Source: Tolypocladium sp. Sup5 PDA-1
Taxonomy: Eukaryota; Ascomycota; Sordariomycetes; Hypocreales; Ophiocordycipitaceae
Length of the DNA: 64,000 bases
Assembly (NCBI GenBank): GCA_000750105.3
Contig: JPHH03000010.1
Coordinates: 1-64,000 of the forward strand
Direction: 5' to 3'
In this document: positions 42,558 through 53,562 of the stretch, piece after piece
Layout of the letters: every line of letters starts with the position of its first letter
How positions within the stretch are numbered: position 1 is the stretch's first letter
Made by a program: the position numbers and the translations under genes
The notes under the pieces: generated by a model
Database searches by the model: none
What the model was told of the DNA's origin: nothing
The model's input: only the letters and a program-made list of their open reading frames with translations

Positions 42558-45500
42558 TCAGTGCTCGCAGAAATTAAAATCGGCTGCTTCCAAAGTTTCC
42601 GTCGTCTTAGTCTGCAGGACAGAACGTTCTGCCATCAGCTCCTCCCGGATGCGCTTTGCCTCAGCCTCATCAATGACGTGCCCGTCGCGGGAAGCCGCTT
42701 CGCCGAGTTCTGAACCATCTTGACCCCCGCGGCTCGTCTTCCAGTGCGGCTGCTGAGGCGGCACGTTGGCCGTCGAGATGATGGGGATGGCCGGGTCAAC
42801 CAGGAAGAGCGCCAGGATCTTGCGATGGCCCGGCCGGGAGGGATCTGCGAGAGAAAAGGGCTGCACGCGGTGTTGAAAGAGGTTCGGGAAGAACAGTGCT
42901 CGTCCCTGCCGCGTGAGAGTCGAGCCCATGTCCTGCAGGGTGCTATCCTTGCCGGGCTCGGCATCGATGGCAAACGTCCGGGATATCGAACGGTAGTCGG
43001 ACTGTCTGTAGTCGAGCTCGGCAGAGAGTTCCTCCACGTTGGACCGCGCACGAAATGCGAGACGGGAATCCGTGATGTTATCGCTGTCGTAGTAGAAGAG
43101 GGCCGTCGCGCAGATGTGCTCGTTGAGCTGCCCTTCGATGTGCCATGACCCGCCGTCGTAGGCCGGATTCTGCGGTGTCAAATGGATGTTGGCGAGCTTA
43201 ACAATGACTTGAATGCGGGAAGCGCCATTGAAAAAGCCTGACGTCTTGACATCATCCGGCCGAAGTCGAAAGAAGCGAGACGGCCCGTCGCCCTCGTCTT
43301 CCTGCTGTGACTCTGGCACTGCATCGGGAATGTCCAGAGGATGCGTTGCGTCAAACCACTCCTTGTCCAATTTACCTCGGGCAGATTCCTCGTAGCCATC
43401 CTCACAGTTTTCGTCCTCTCCACGGGCGGGCTCATCGCTGTTGAGAGGCCGATTCCATGGATTGCATTCGTATGCGCTCTCACAGATCTCCCGAGTGGTG
43501 CAAACAGGGCCGGCGCGCGTTGCCCTGAGTCGCTGGACGTGGAATTCCTCTGGCCATCGGTAGATGATATCCCATGCCGGAAGAGACTTTTCGACGAATT
43601 CGTTTATAATGCCATAAAGGCGTGCGTGTTCAACAGGGTGCAGATTGTTGATGTAGCTATCGATCTTGGCGTGACCATCACCATCGAGAGTTACGTCGCA
43701 CGGTAGCCACTGGAATTGCAGCGAAAGAGAGGGTATCGAGACGCCTCGACTGAGCCAGCCACGCTTCAAAACCTGCTGAGATGGATCTGGCTCCGGAAGA
43801 ACCCCGCCGCGGCCACAATAACCGAGACAGTTTTGAACATTGATGCTCTCTTCCGTCAGGATGCGCGTGCGCCCGTAGAGCAAAGGCCAGAGTGACGGAT
43901 GTACCAGATCTAGGACCTTCCCTGCGCTTCCAGGATGCCAGTCTTTGCGATCTTCAGGTACGTCCTCCAGGGGCGCGACGGCTGCCTTGAGCTCGTTGAA
44001 GAGATCCGAAGCAATACTATCGGACTTGATGACGCAAGCGGAGTAGTCGAAAACAGGAATGAGACCGGTTTTCTCGTATAGGTCTGCCTTCTTCCGCAGT
44101 TCAGCAATACACTACATGGTATTGCATTAGTACAATGTGTCCAAAAGCGTATCGCCATGTCAAAACTTACGGCATCTGCCATGGCGGGCGTACAGTCGCC
44201 ATAGTCTCGATAGGCAGCCCAGTCCATCTCCATAGCCTCCCCCTTCCACTTCGCAACAATTTCGGGGTCTCGAGCCTTGCGCCACCATTCAGGCTTGTTT
44301 GTGAGGTCTTCAATCATCTTGAGCATGCACACCTCTCGGATGAGCAGCGTGGCAGCAGTCCAGTCGCTCTCTTGGTCGCCCATTAAGACGGGGAACCGCT
44401 TCCTGGAAGGCGGCAGGAAGTTGAGTGGCAGGCCAGAGCCTGGTCTCTTGAGGCTGCTGCCTTGAATCAAAGACTCTCCGACACCTTTTGACGCGCCTCG
44501 ATCAGCATCAGCGACGTCGTGGTGGGAGTAGGACCAGATCCGTGCAGACCCATCGGCAGCTCCGGTAGCGAACAGGCGTCCGCTGGGAGACGCGGTGATG
44601 GACAAGATTGAGTTCATGTGTGCGTGTATCATCGCCTGGGCATCGCCAGTCTTTGGGTCCCAAATCTGGACGCCCCGGTCTTTGGAGCCAGAAAGAATCC
44701 AGTGCCCATCCGGGGCCCAGCATACACATAGTACTAGGTCCTATTTTTCATGTGTTAGCCAACTTCAGCGTCATCCTGAAGTAGCAGACTTGCCTCGTGC
44801 CCTTCGAGAGTGTGAATACACTTTTCTTCATCGTCAGGCGCAGCGACGCCTTTCTGGCCCACATTCCACACCTTGATCGTTTTGTCAAGGCTGCCGGAAG
44901 CAAGCTGCTCCCCACTGGGGGAAAATGCAACCGAGTATACGAGGTTCTCATGGCCGTCGGCCCCTTCAAGCCGCTCAATAAGATCACCACCAGCACAAGC
45001 TAATATTTGCACGCTGCTCCCACTACCGACAGCGACAGAGGTGCCGTCGGGAGATACCGCCACGGCATTGACCGCGTGTCCCAGAGAGAGCACCTTGATC
45101 TGCTGCCCGGACTCCACGTCCCAGAAACGAACAGTCTTGTCCTCAGACCCGGATACCATCAGCTTGGCGTCCTGGGACAGATCAAGAGAGCAAATAGTCG
45201 CTTCGTGGCCAACAAAGGTACCTAGAACGCGACGGTTCTCAATATCCCACAAGCGGATCGTCTTGTCGTCGTCGCCAGCGGCCAGGGTCTTGCCGCCGGG
45301 GAAGAAGCAAATGGAGCGCACAAAGGCGAAGTCGTCGCCGTCTTGTTGGGAGTCGTGCTTCAACTCGCAAACCATATTCCCATTGTCGGTGTCGAAGATC
45401 TGGACACAGCCGTTGCAGCCAGCGGCAAGAAGGCGGCCGTCAGGTGAGAATCGGACGCAGAATACGTAAAATCCCTTTGGGTCCAGGTTGTGCAACAGCT

Positions 45501-45621
45501 GTACATCGAGGACTCGCGGAACGGCGTCGTTGAAAACCACAGACCAGGCCTGTGCTGCCTCGGCCCTGAGGCGTTCAAAATGAGCCTCGAAGTCGAAATC
45601 GTCCATGGCGTCGGTTGCCAT
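42558..45621 (-). CDS. Fusion protein: Tup1-like WD40 propeller joined to DUF4246 domain
   Basis: Three exons (45621-44794, 44740-44171, 44111-42558) give 983 aa. Residues 1-347 are a WD40 propeller closest to the C-terminal propeller of Tup1 (RVLDVQLLHNLDPKGFYVFCVRFSPDG, IRLWDIENRRVLGTFVGHE, VYSVAFSPSGEQLASGSLDKTIKVWN, SGSKDRGVQIWDP, ARIWSY), but without Tup1's N-terminal tetramerisation helix. A 32-residue linker follows with no Met and no stop. Residues about 380-983 are DUF4246 (PLNFLPPSRKRF, NKPEWWRKARDPEIVAKWKGEA, DWHPGSAGKVLDLVHPSLWPLLYGRTRIL, GGSWHIEGQLNEHICATALFYY, QGRALFFPNLFQHRV). DUF4246 shows HIE (H790, E792), H880 and R892/R896, a pattern that would suit a 2OG-Fe(II) oxygenase fold; this is inference. 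The first intron is GC-AG. Two adjacent genes that lost a stop are the alternative. Confidence 0.82.
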
Positions 45622-46423
45622 CGTATTGAACGGAGTCGTATATTGGTGGTGCACGGCCTGAAGAAACAGAATCTCGTAAGAAAGGTGACGTGGTCGAGGG
45701 GCTCTACCGCGCAGCTGGAAGCCCTTGAATCGTGAAACCAGGTCCTCCCTCGACCTACGGATTTCGAGAGGCAATTGAATATTTAAGGCAAATCGCAGCG
45801 TCCGCTTTGGCCTCGAAAATCGCCCAACGAGGGTTTCTCCGACGTGGCTGTGCAGCCAGGCTACATGTAGCTCTCGTGAAGCCGTGACTCGTGTCATGAG
45901 TGAGCCGTGGTGCAGCACCAAGGCGCTTTCGATTAACGGTCGCCATAAGAAAAGGAGCAATTGGCAGAGGGGTTCTTCGTACTTGTGGAGCTTGCTGCCT
46001 TGCTCCTGCCGTAACGGTCCCACCGTTGTGACTTGTGACACCCACCACGGCACTTTGGGTTACCTTAAGCTTTAATAGACTGCGGCACATATGAGGATGC
46101 AAACCAATGCCTCGTATAACGTGGGTGCGAACAGTTTGAGTTCCACTTCATAGCAGAACAGACTTCGCTTTCCCACCTTTTAAGCAAGCTCGGTCAAGCC
46201 CGTCCCGCACCGCTGCGGCCACGACTCGTTGAATCAGGCATCAATTCACGATCCACGTCATGAACGGTCGACAAAACCTCACCACGTTGGAATTCCGCTG
46301 ACAATGATTTGGCCAAGCCTCTGATCAACCTGTACAACCTCTAATTAATTATGGAAGCCGTCATTATCATCTACCTCTCATTACATGTGTCGTACGTTCA
46401 GCGCAATCCACGAACTGCGGCCC
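45622..46423. other. Spacer upstream of the WD40-DUF4246 gene
   Basis: About 800 bp between two minus-strand genes. The WD40 frame is open upstream to 46053, but its translation there has no conserved features, so I start the gene at 45621. The stretch should hold the promoter of that gene and the 3' UTR of the glucosidase. Confidence 0.5.
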
Positions 46424-48226
46424 TCAAGAGCCGATCAAGTACACATGGCCCTCAAACGGCGCCAGAACGCCCTCCCTGGCCTTGCCCGCGTGCGTCGACA
46501 TGATGGGCACCAACTTCGTCGCCCCCTCGGGCAGCCCCAGTTCTGACGCACCGGGCACCTCCCATGTCTTCTCCCCGGCGGTGAAGTTGAGCACGACGAG
46601 CGCCCTGTCGCCACCGTGCTGGTGCGGCTCCTTGACGAACACGAAGAGGTCCTCGTCCTGCGGCCGGAGGTCCTTGAAGTCGCCGTAGACGAGCAGGTCG
46701 GCGTGCTCGTGGCGGAAGCGGATCATCTTGCGCCAGAACGCCAGCACGCTGTCCGGGTCGTCGAGCTGCGCGGCGACGTTGATCTCACCGGCCAGAGGGT
46801 GGTGCTTCATCCACGGCTCCTTAACCTCTTTGCCCGCCTTCTCAGCGGCCTCGGAGAAGCCGCCAAACTTGGCCTTGCCGTTCCAGGGCATGGGCAGCCG
46901 GGCATGGTCCCTGGCCAGGTGCTGCAGCGCGTTGAACGCCTTGTCAATTTCCTCTTTGTTGTCGGCGCCGTGCCGCTCCTTGACCATGTCCAGAAAGAGA
47001 TAGCTGTCAAGGTCGAGGTAGTTATCCAGGGGGTACGTGTCCTTGGGCGCGTTGACGCAGCCAATCTCCTGGCCCTGGTAGATGTACTGCGTGCCGCTCA
47101 GGCAGGCCTCCATCAACGCTAGCAGCTTGGCGCCGCGCACGCGATACTCTGGGCTGTCGTCGGTGAACCGCGAAACGGACCGAGCCTGGTCGTGGTTCTC
47201 GAGGAACACCGTGGTCCAGCCGTCGGTGCCGCGAATCAGGCCCTGAGTCCGGTCCACGGCAGCCTTGAAGTCGGGGAGCCTGTAGTTTCTTGGGGTCGTC
47301 TCGTACTTGTGCGTCTTGCCGAACCCGACGTCGACCACGTCAAACTGAAAGACCATGTCGAGCTGCTTGGCCTTGGCGCTCACGTAGTCCAGCACGCGGC
47401 TCATATCTGGGGTGTTGGGCAGCTCGCCCACCGTGATGGCCCCGTACCGGGCGAGGATGGCATTCATCTCGCCCAGGAACTCGTGCATCCGCGGTCCGTT
47501 GCAGTACAGCATCCCAGCGGGCTGGTAGGGGGCCTTGGGGTCGATGACGGGCGCATCCGGCAGCTCAGCAGGCTTGCTGTACATGTTGACGGTGTCGACG
47601 CGGAATCCGTCGACGCCGCGGTCGAGCCAAAACTCCATGGCAGAGGCGTAGATGGCCTTCCGAGTCTCGGGGTTCTCCCAGTTGAGGTCCGGCTGCTCCG
47701 TGGCAAACAGATGCAGGTAGTACTCGCCCGTCTGCTCGTCCCACTGCCACGCGCTGCCGCCGCCAAAGTTGCACCGCCAGTTGTTGGGCGGCAGCCGCTC
47801 GCCGGTGGCCGAGCGCTTGGCCGGCCGCCAGATGTACCAGTCGCGCTTGGGGCCGTCCCTGCTGGCGCGCGACTCCTTGAACCAGGCGTGCTGGTCCGAG
47901 GTGTGGTTGATGACCAGGTCCAGCATGATGCGCATGCCGCGGGCGTGGGTCTCGCGGATGAGCGTCTCCATGTCCTGGACGGTGCCGTAGGGGCGGTAGA
48001 CGTCCTCGTAGTTGGCGATGTCGTAGCCCATGTCGACCTGCGGGCTGTCGTACATGGGGCAGATCCAGATGACGTTGACGCCCAGGCTGGCGATGTAGTC
48101 TAGCTTGGAGGTGATGCCGGGCAGGTCGCCGACGCCATCGCCGTTGGAGTCGCAGAAGGAGGCCGGGTAGATTTGGTAGATGACGGCCTGCTTCCACCAC
48201 TTCCTGTCGCGGCCGATGACGGTCAT
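46424..48226 (-). CDS. GH13 alpha-glucosidase (maltase, oligo-1,6-glucosidase type)
   Basis: Single exon of 600 aa without signal peptide, so intracellular. GH13 motifs: KWWKQAVIYQIYPASFCDSNGDGVGDLPG at the start, LDLVINHTSDQH (region I), GFRVDTVNM with nucleophile D211 (II), AITVGELPNT with acid/base E268 (III) and FLENHDQARS with D346 (IV). All catalytic residues are intact and the length is as usual for fungal maltases. It hydrolyses maltose and related alpha-glucosides taken up from outside. The gene is divergent from an MFS sugar transporter, the classic MAL arrangement. A possible 5' UTR intron acceptor (TTTTCCGCAG) lies just before the start. Confidence 0.94.
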   Translation of the reverse strand: MTVIGRDRKWWKQAVIYQIYPASFCDSNGDGVGDLPGITSKLDYIASLGVNVIWICPMYDSPQVDMGYDIANYEDVYRPYGTVQDMETLIRETHARGMRIMLDLVINHTSDQHAWFKESRASRDGPKRDWYIWRPAKRSATGERLPPNNWRCNFGGGSAWQWDEQTGEYYLHLFATEQPDLNWENPETRKAIYASAMEFWLDRGVDGFRVDTVNMYSKPAELPDAPVIDPKAPYQPAGMLYCNGPRMHEFLGEMNAILARYGAITVGELPNTPDMSRVLDYVSAKAKQLDMVFQFDVVDVGFGKTHKYETTPRNYRLPDFKAAVDRTQGLIRGTDGWTTVFLENHDQARSVSRFTDDSPEYRVRGAKLLALMEACLSGTQYIYQGQEIGCVNAPKDTYPLDNYLDLDSYLFLDMVKERHGADNKEEIDKAFNALQHLARDHARLPMPWNGKAKFGGFSEAAEKAGKEVKEPWMKHHPLAGEINVAAQLDDPDSVLAFWRKMIRFRHEHADLLVYGDFKDLRPQDEDLFVFVKEPHQHGGDRALVVLNFTAGEKTWEVPGASELGLPEGATKLVPIMSTHAGKAREGVLAPFEGHVYLIGS

Positions 48227-50197
48227 GTTGGCGTCTGCGGAAAATGAAGTCGACTAAGTGTATGGAGGGAAGCGAGTTCCACACAACGCGGTCTGTGGTC
48301 CTTGGAAAGAATAACCAGCCAAGAACAAACGCGCAAGATTGGAACTACAGCACAAAGACAGCACAACCGGCGGAGAGCGTGAAGGATGGATGGTTTGCTC
48401 AGTGTCAGGACAGAAGGCGGCTCGCCTTAAATGCCCAAGCATCGTGGGACCGGGAGTGGAGAAGGAGCAGCGTGGGAGTCACAGACTCCCCGTATTTGTC
48501 GTCGCGCAGCTCCAGTCAGATCATCGTGGTCCATTTCCGTGGGTCGTCGAAAACTCGTAGCCAAAGATCGAGGCGCATCCTCGTGTCGACACAAGGGCTG
48601 GAGGTTGTCGGACCGACAGACCTGCTGTCACGCGGGGTAAACCTGGGGAAAGCCGTCAGGCCAGCCAAACAACCTTAATGGCTGATGCGTTCCGGGTCCG
48701 AGGGGGCCGCGATGGATGGACTTGGATGAATTGAAGGGAGAATTAAGATCACCAACGGGCCATTGTGGCATCGTCAACGGCCACGCGACAGAGTGCGGAG
48801 GGCCAGCAGAGAGAGCCATTGGCCCATTGTCGGGCCGACAACGGTGACCACTCTCATTGGATGAATGTCGGCCCGAGCACTTGCCCCCCTCCACCCATTC
48901 TTCCACCCTTCTGCAAGCCTTCACGAACCATGGCTCTCGCTGATGCCTCATCCCAGTCTGTCCAGGATCAGATGGTTCCTGAGTTCGAGATGCATCAGCC
49001 GCACGAGGCGGCCGAAAGTCTCGCCGCATGTGTTTACGTATGTACATTGCTCGGCCCGACGAGTAATGCACCTTTCGATGTCGTCAATGCCGTCCATGCC
49101 GTCACCTCGTGGGCCTGTCAGACGTGCATCGTGAGGGTTCCTACCGTAGAGCCCCTTGGTCCTGCATCGGGAGCCAGGACATGCTCGCAGACTGCCGGTA
49201 TTGCGTTCTGCTCGCATCGAGTCTGCCGATTGGTCGATTGGAACTGGACTGAGCTGCCGAGGACTCAATCTTGACCTTTCGACAAGCACGATACTGCGAT
49301 GCTCTCCGCATCCCGCATCACCCGTCAAGTTCTCAACAAGAACCCGGTGGCCAGAGCTGGTCGGCCCGATAGGTTTCGCGGCACGCGGGGGAGGCCCATA
49401 ACCGCCAGCCAGGTTGATGCTTGCGCCCTGGAGATCCACTGCTCTTCTGGTCAGGGACCCCATGGGGACCGGAATCTGGGGCCCAGAAGCCAAGCGACTC
49501 AGCTGCAACTCCACCCGGACCCGGTGATGCCAAGATGCGTGCAGCTGTCAGGAGGCCGCTTGGAGCAGCAGATCTTTCGTGATCGATAGCCCCATGGTTA
49601 GTCTCACGAGTCTGTTCGTCGACTGCGATCCCAAGACGGCGGTATCGACCACGATGCAGCCGGACCGACGACGGATCCCGGCATCCGAGTTGGTGTCCTA
49701 GAGTCCAAGCCTCGAAGAAACCGCCCGTTGAGGCTTTTGCAACTCGCTCATCCCTGGCTTTGTTGGACGGCATCCCCGCGAACTTGTTCCGAATCGCCCG
49801 AGTGCGGCCCTTTGATTGGGCCCAGGCGCCCCAGTTGCCTCCATCTCGGCTGGTCGGTGGCTTCAGGCTAGTGGCCAATGCAGGTCTGGCGCTGCCTGGC
49901 CTGTGCGGCAATCCAGCAAAACACCTGCTTGGAGTCGTACAAGCGACTTCTTCAACTCCCATCTGGCATCAGCTATAAGATGGACAGTTGCGGCACCGTG
50001 CCACCGAGTTTCGACTCACCGGACACGCAGGCCATGGCACCACAGCCATCACAATCGCCTCTTGTCTCCGAATCTTCCTAGCTGCGACAGCAAGTTGCTC
50101 GACTCTTTGCCTCTCAAGTCTCCTCCTCTACAACCCCTTTCCCGTCCCATACCGGCCCTTCCTAGCATCCAGTCAAGGCATTTGGCATCGCACCACA
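48227..50197. promoter_or_regulatory. Divergent MAL-type promoter region
   Basis: About 2 kb between the starts of the alpha-glucosidase and the sugar transporter. No convincing gene inside. The CGGN8CGG site at 48831 is listed separately. The end near 50070-50190 is pyrimidine-rich (CTCAAGTCTCCTCCTCTAC), fitting the transporter leader. Confidence 0.5.
48831..48844 (+). promoter_or_regulatory. CGGN8CGG candidate site for an AmyR/MalR-type zinc-cluster regulator
   Basis: Sequence CGG-GCCGACAA-CGG, a direct CGG repeat with 8-nt spacing. AmyR of Aspergillus binds CGGN8(C/A)GG upstream of amylolytic and maltose genes. Placement between a maltase and a sugar transporter makes it a sensible candidate, but one match in GC-rich DNA could be chance. 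Confidence 0.45.
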
Positions 50198-51853
50198 ATG
50201 TCTCCCCCAAAACACAACCCAGACGACGACATCGCACGTCGAGTGTCTGTTAGCAACCCCAACATGGACCAGTCAACCGTCTACGAGGCGGCTGCCGCCA
50301 CCGAGGCCGAGACCAGCATGGGCCTCCTCAAGTCGCTGAAGTTGTACAGAAAGGCCTGTCTCTGGTCCATTTTCCTCTCCACCTGTATTGTTATGGAAGG
50401 CTTCGACGTTGTCCTCCTCAACAACCTCTTTGCCTTCCCTCCCTTCCAGCGCAAGTTTGGTGTCCCGCAGCCCAAAGGGACGTATCAGCTCACGGCTGCG
50501 TGGCAGTCTGGTCTCTCCAACGGCACCCTATGTGGCCAGATTCTCGGATTGTTCATGAACGGCATCATTGCCGACCGCTTCGGATACCGCAAGACCCTCA
50601 TCGGCGCCCTCATCGGCTGTGTCGGCTTCATCTTCATCATCTTCTTCTCCGAGACGCTCGTGCAGCTGCTCATCGGCGAGGTCCTCATCGGCATCCCATG
50701 GGGCGTCTTCCAGACCTTGACAACTACATACGCCTCCGAGGTCTGCCCGACCCATCTTCGTGCCTACCTCACCACCTATGTCAACCTCTGCTGGGTCATG
50801 GGCCAGTTCATCGCCTCCGGCGTGCTGCGCGGCATGCTCACCCGGGACGACGAGTGGGGTTACAAGATTCCGTTTGCCCTTCAGTGGGCCTGGCCGGTCC
50901 CTCTCATAATTGGCATCTATCTCGCCCCGGAATCCCCCTGGTGGCTCGTCCGCCGCGGCCGCCTCGACGACGCAAAGAAGTCACTTGCCCGCCTGACGAC
51001 CCGCAATAGCGGTATCGCCTTCCAGCCCGAAGAGACCGTGTCGATGATGGTGCATACAAACGAGATGGAGAAGGAGGCTCATTCGGGCACCTCGTACACG
51101 GACCTGTTCAAGGGCGCCAACCTCCGCCGTACCGAGATTGTCTGCGTGACGTGGATGATCCAGACCCTCTGTGGCTCTACCTTTATGGGCTACTCGACGT
51201 ACTTCTACCAGCAGGCCGGCATGGCGGTTGAGAACTCGTTCAGCATGTCCCTCGGCCAATATGCGCTCGGCATGGTCGGGACTGCGACGTCCTGGTTCCT
51301 CATGGGCTGGTTTGGCCGACGGACCCTGTACCTCTCTGGCCAGCTGCTCATGTGTGGCGTGCTGCTGACCATTGGCTGTGTTGCGTTTGCTGGCCGCGAG
51401 AACGTGGCCGCGCAGTGGGCCATTGGCTCCATGCTCCTCGTCTACACCTTTACCTATGATGCTACCGTCGGCCCCGTCTGCTACTCCCTCGTGGCGGAGC
51501 TCTCCTCGACGCGCCTGCGCACCAAGTCGGTCGTGCTGGCCAGGAACATGTACAACATCGTCGGCATCGCCACCAATGTCATCACCCCGCGCATGCTCAA
51601 CCCGACCGCCTGGAACTGGGGCGCCAAGTCTGGGTTCTTCTGGGCCGGGTCCTGCTTCGTCTGTGCCGTGTGGACCTACTTCCGCCTGCCCGAGCCCAAG
51701 GGCCGCACCTACGGCGAGCTCGACGTGCTGTTCGAGAACGGCGTCAGCGCGCGCAAGTTCAAGACGACGTCTGTGGACCAGTTTGACCGCACCGGCGCTG
51801 GCGGGGGTGTGTCGGAAAAGGTGATCGAGGCGGTCATGGTCGAGCGCGTTTGA
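50198..51853 (+). CDS. MFS sugar transporter, maltose/alpha-glucoside permease type
   Basis: Single exon of 551 aa with twelve predicted spans. Family marks: MEGFDVVLLNNLFAFPPFQRKFG in TM1, the TM2-3 loop GIIADRFGYRKT (GxxxDRxGRR-like), GIPWGVFQTLTTTYASEVCPTHLRAYLTTYVN (PESPR-equivalent region), LAPESPWWLVRRGRLDDAKKSL after TM6, WFGRRTLY after TM8 and RLPEPKGRTYGELDVLFE after TM12. The sequence is closest to the maltose/alpha-glucoside branch (Mal31/Agt1-like). Start ATG 50198 gives an N-terminus of about 50 hydrophilic residues; a longer in-frame extension to 49988 lacks support. Likely imports maltose for the divergent GH13 maltase. Confidence 0.92.
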   Translation: MSPPKHNPDDDIARRVSVSNPNMDQSTVYEAAAATEAETSMGLLKSLKLYRKACLWSIFLSTCIVMEGFDVVLLNNLFAFPPFQRKFGVPQPKGTYQLTAAWQSGLSNGTLCGQILGLFMNGIIADRFGYRKTLIGALIGCVGFIFIIFFSETLVQLLIGEVLIGIPWGVFQTLTTTYASEVCPTHLRAYLTTYVNLCWVMGQFIASGVLRGMLTRDDEWGYKIPFALQWAWPVPLIIGIYLAPESPWWLVRRGRLDDAKKSLARLTTRNSGIAFQPEETVSMMVHTNEMEKEAHSGTSYTDLFKGANLRRTEIVCVTWMIQTLCGSTFMGYSTYFYQQAGMAVENSFSMSLGQYALGMVGTATSWFLMGWFGRRTLYLSGQLLMCGVLLTIGCVAFAGRENVAAQWAIGSMLLVYTFTYDATVGPVCYSLVAELSSTRLRTKSVVLARNMYNIVGIATNVITPRMLNPTAWNWGAKSGFFWAGSCFVCAVWTYFRLPEPKGRTYGELDVLFENGVSARKFKTTSVDQFDRTGAGGGVSEKVIEAVMVERV

Positions 51854-53562
51854 CAGCCGCCCGATCGATAATAAGGGGGGTTACTGACGAGTTGGCAGTG
51901 TGTGCGATGAGATGCTCCTGACCAGGCAGAGCTGAGATGATGACGCATACGTTTTTGCAACTGCGTGCTTTGATAGCGAATGTTTCTGCTCAGCGAATTC
52001 GGCGCGGTTGGCGGTACGTGGAAGCACCGTGACATATCAAGGATAGATATTACACCGGCTCTAGCCCATGTTGAAGAAAACATTGAAGATCTCTCTCCGT
52101 TTAAGTCCAACTTCATTTCCTCTAGTCCTTACAGGCGGTGATGCACTGGTGGTTAGCTCAAGTCCACGCGGTAAAGGCACCGCACTGCTTGCCCGGCTAT
52201 TTCCATAGCCTAGGTACCTTTCCCAGCCGCTTGCTGCAAGGAACCTTCCCGACGCCACAGCTGAACCCCGGATCTTCTCTTGAACCAATCCTTGGATAGT
52301 CGGTCGTCGCACGAGGCCAAAGTATCGTCGAGGAGCAAAAGCTTGCCATATGGTGGTATGTACCGGCCCAAACAGTGGGAGCCGATACTCACCGGCCGGG
52401 TATGGCCTCCCTGGCTACATCTAGGCGAAGCTCTGTAGGAGAACGCTGCTATTCGGTCAGGATGCGTTGCCAGCGCGGGTGAATTTGTCGCTTGGTGTTG
52501 ACTAGAGCCAGAGCTGGTTTACCTTGTTCACAAGCCACTGCAAGCTCGAGACTTCCTTAGGTTGAAGCCAAAGAATCAACAATCACCAAGAGACGTGAAA
52601 TCGTAAAGAAACCGAAGGCGCGAACTGGCCTCAAAGGTGCTGCGTCCGGCACATCGAAACGCGGGTTCTTGCAAGTATTTGCTTGCGCGGGCCTGGTGGC
52701 GTGTGACGTCCGGTAGCGTAACGAGGAGCGAGGGGTGCCATCCAGGGGAATATCCAGGAACGGACGATGTATCACCATGAGGCGGACGTTTTGCATTTCA
52801 GCATGCTGGCCCAGGGAAGGATAGGTCGAACATTCATGTTGCGTCGACTCCGAAGCCGTACTCAGTGCCGAGTGCGTATTGAATCACAGCCAGGTGTCCT
52901 ATTTAAGCCCATTGCCGCCCACATGTGCTACCTACTTAGCCTATTCTTAGCCAAAGCTCTTCTTTTGTACGTACTGGAACTACTGCCAGCGTTGCCCGCA
53001 TATGCATGTCGCGAACAGTCGACAAGCCACGTCCGCGAACCAACAGATGCGAAAATGCGGCGCGGGGCAGCGGGGTTGACATCCGCTGCAGAATTCACCC
53101 ACGTACGCCCGCGGACGACTGACAGGTCGCATTTGCAGGGGCAGAGGAGGAGGTGGCTGAAGCCGCTGACATGGGGGTTCAGGTTTTACGTGTGGATGTC
53201 GTTGTGGGAGGTGACGAGTCAACCGTGAAGCCCCAGCAGGTTTTCTTGATGTATTACACGTGGCATTCGCTGTGCCTTGAGACAAAGTGCCGATTTCTTT
53301 TTGTGTATCAAATAGAGCCACGGCTTGAAACCGGCAACTGGGGTGGTTGTACGTCAAGAGCGAGCACTTGTTGGCTACCTGGTATGCGTCGTTAAGTCAT
53401 CATTCATGATGCGGTTTTGTACAAAAGCGACAGCGTGTTTATCCAACCATCAAGCCGTATTCTCCATGTTCTAGTTAAAAAAGTGTGCCCCCCCCGCCCC
53501 CCCCCCCCCCCGGCGGGCGAAATGCCGCCATCCTCGTGCCTCCCTCAATGTACTCCTTCCCT
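51854..53562. other. Convergent spacer with interrupted poly-C tract
   Basis: 1.7 kb between two stops. Short ORFs only, none recognised. A C-rich run of 8 C, G, 15 C lies at 53488-53511, only about 50 bp beyond the methyltransferase stop. Confidence 0.45.
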
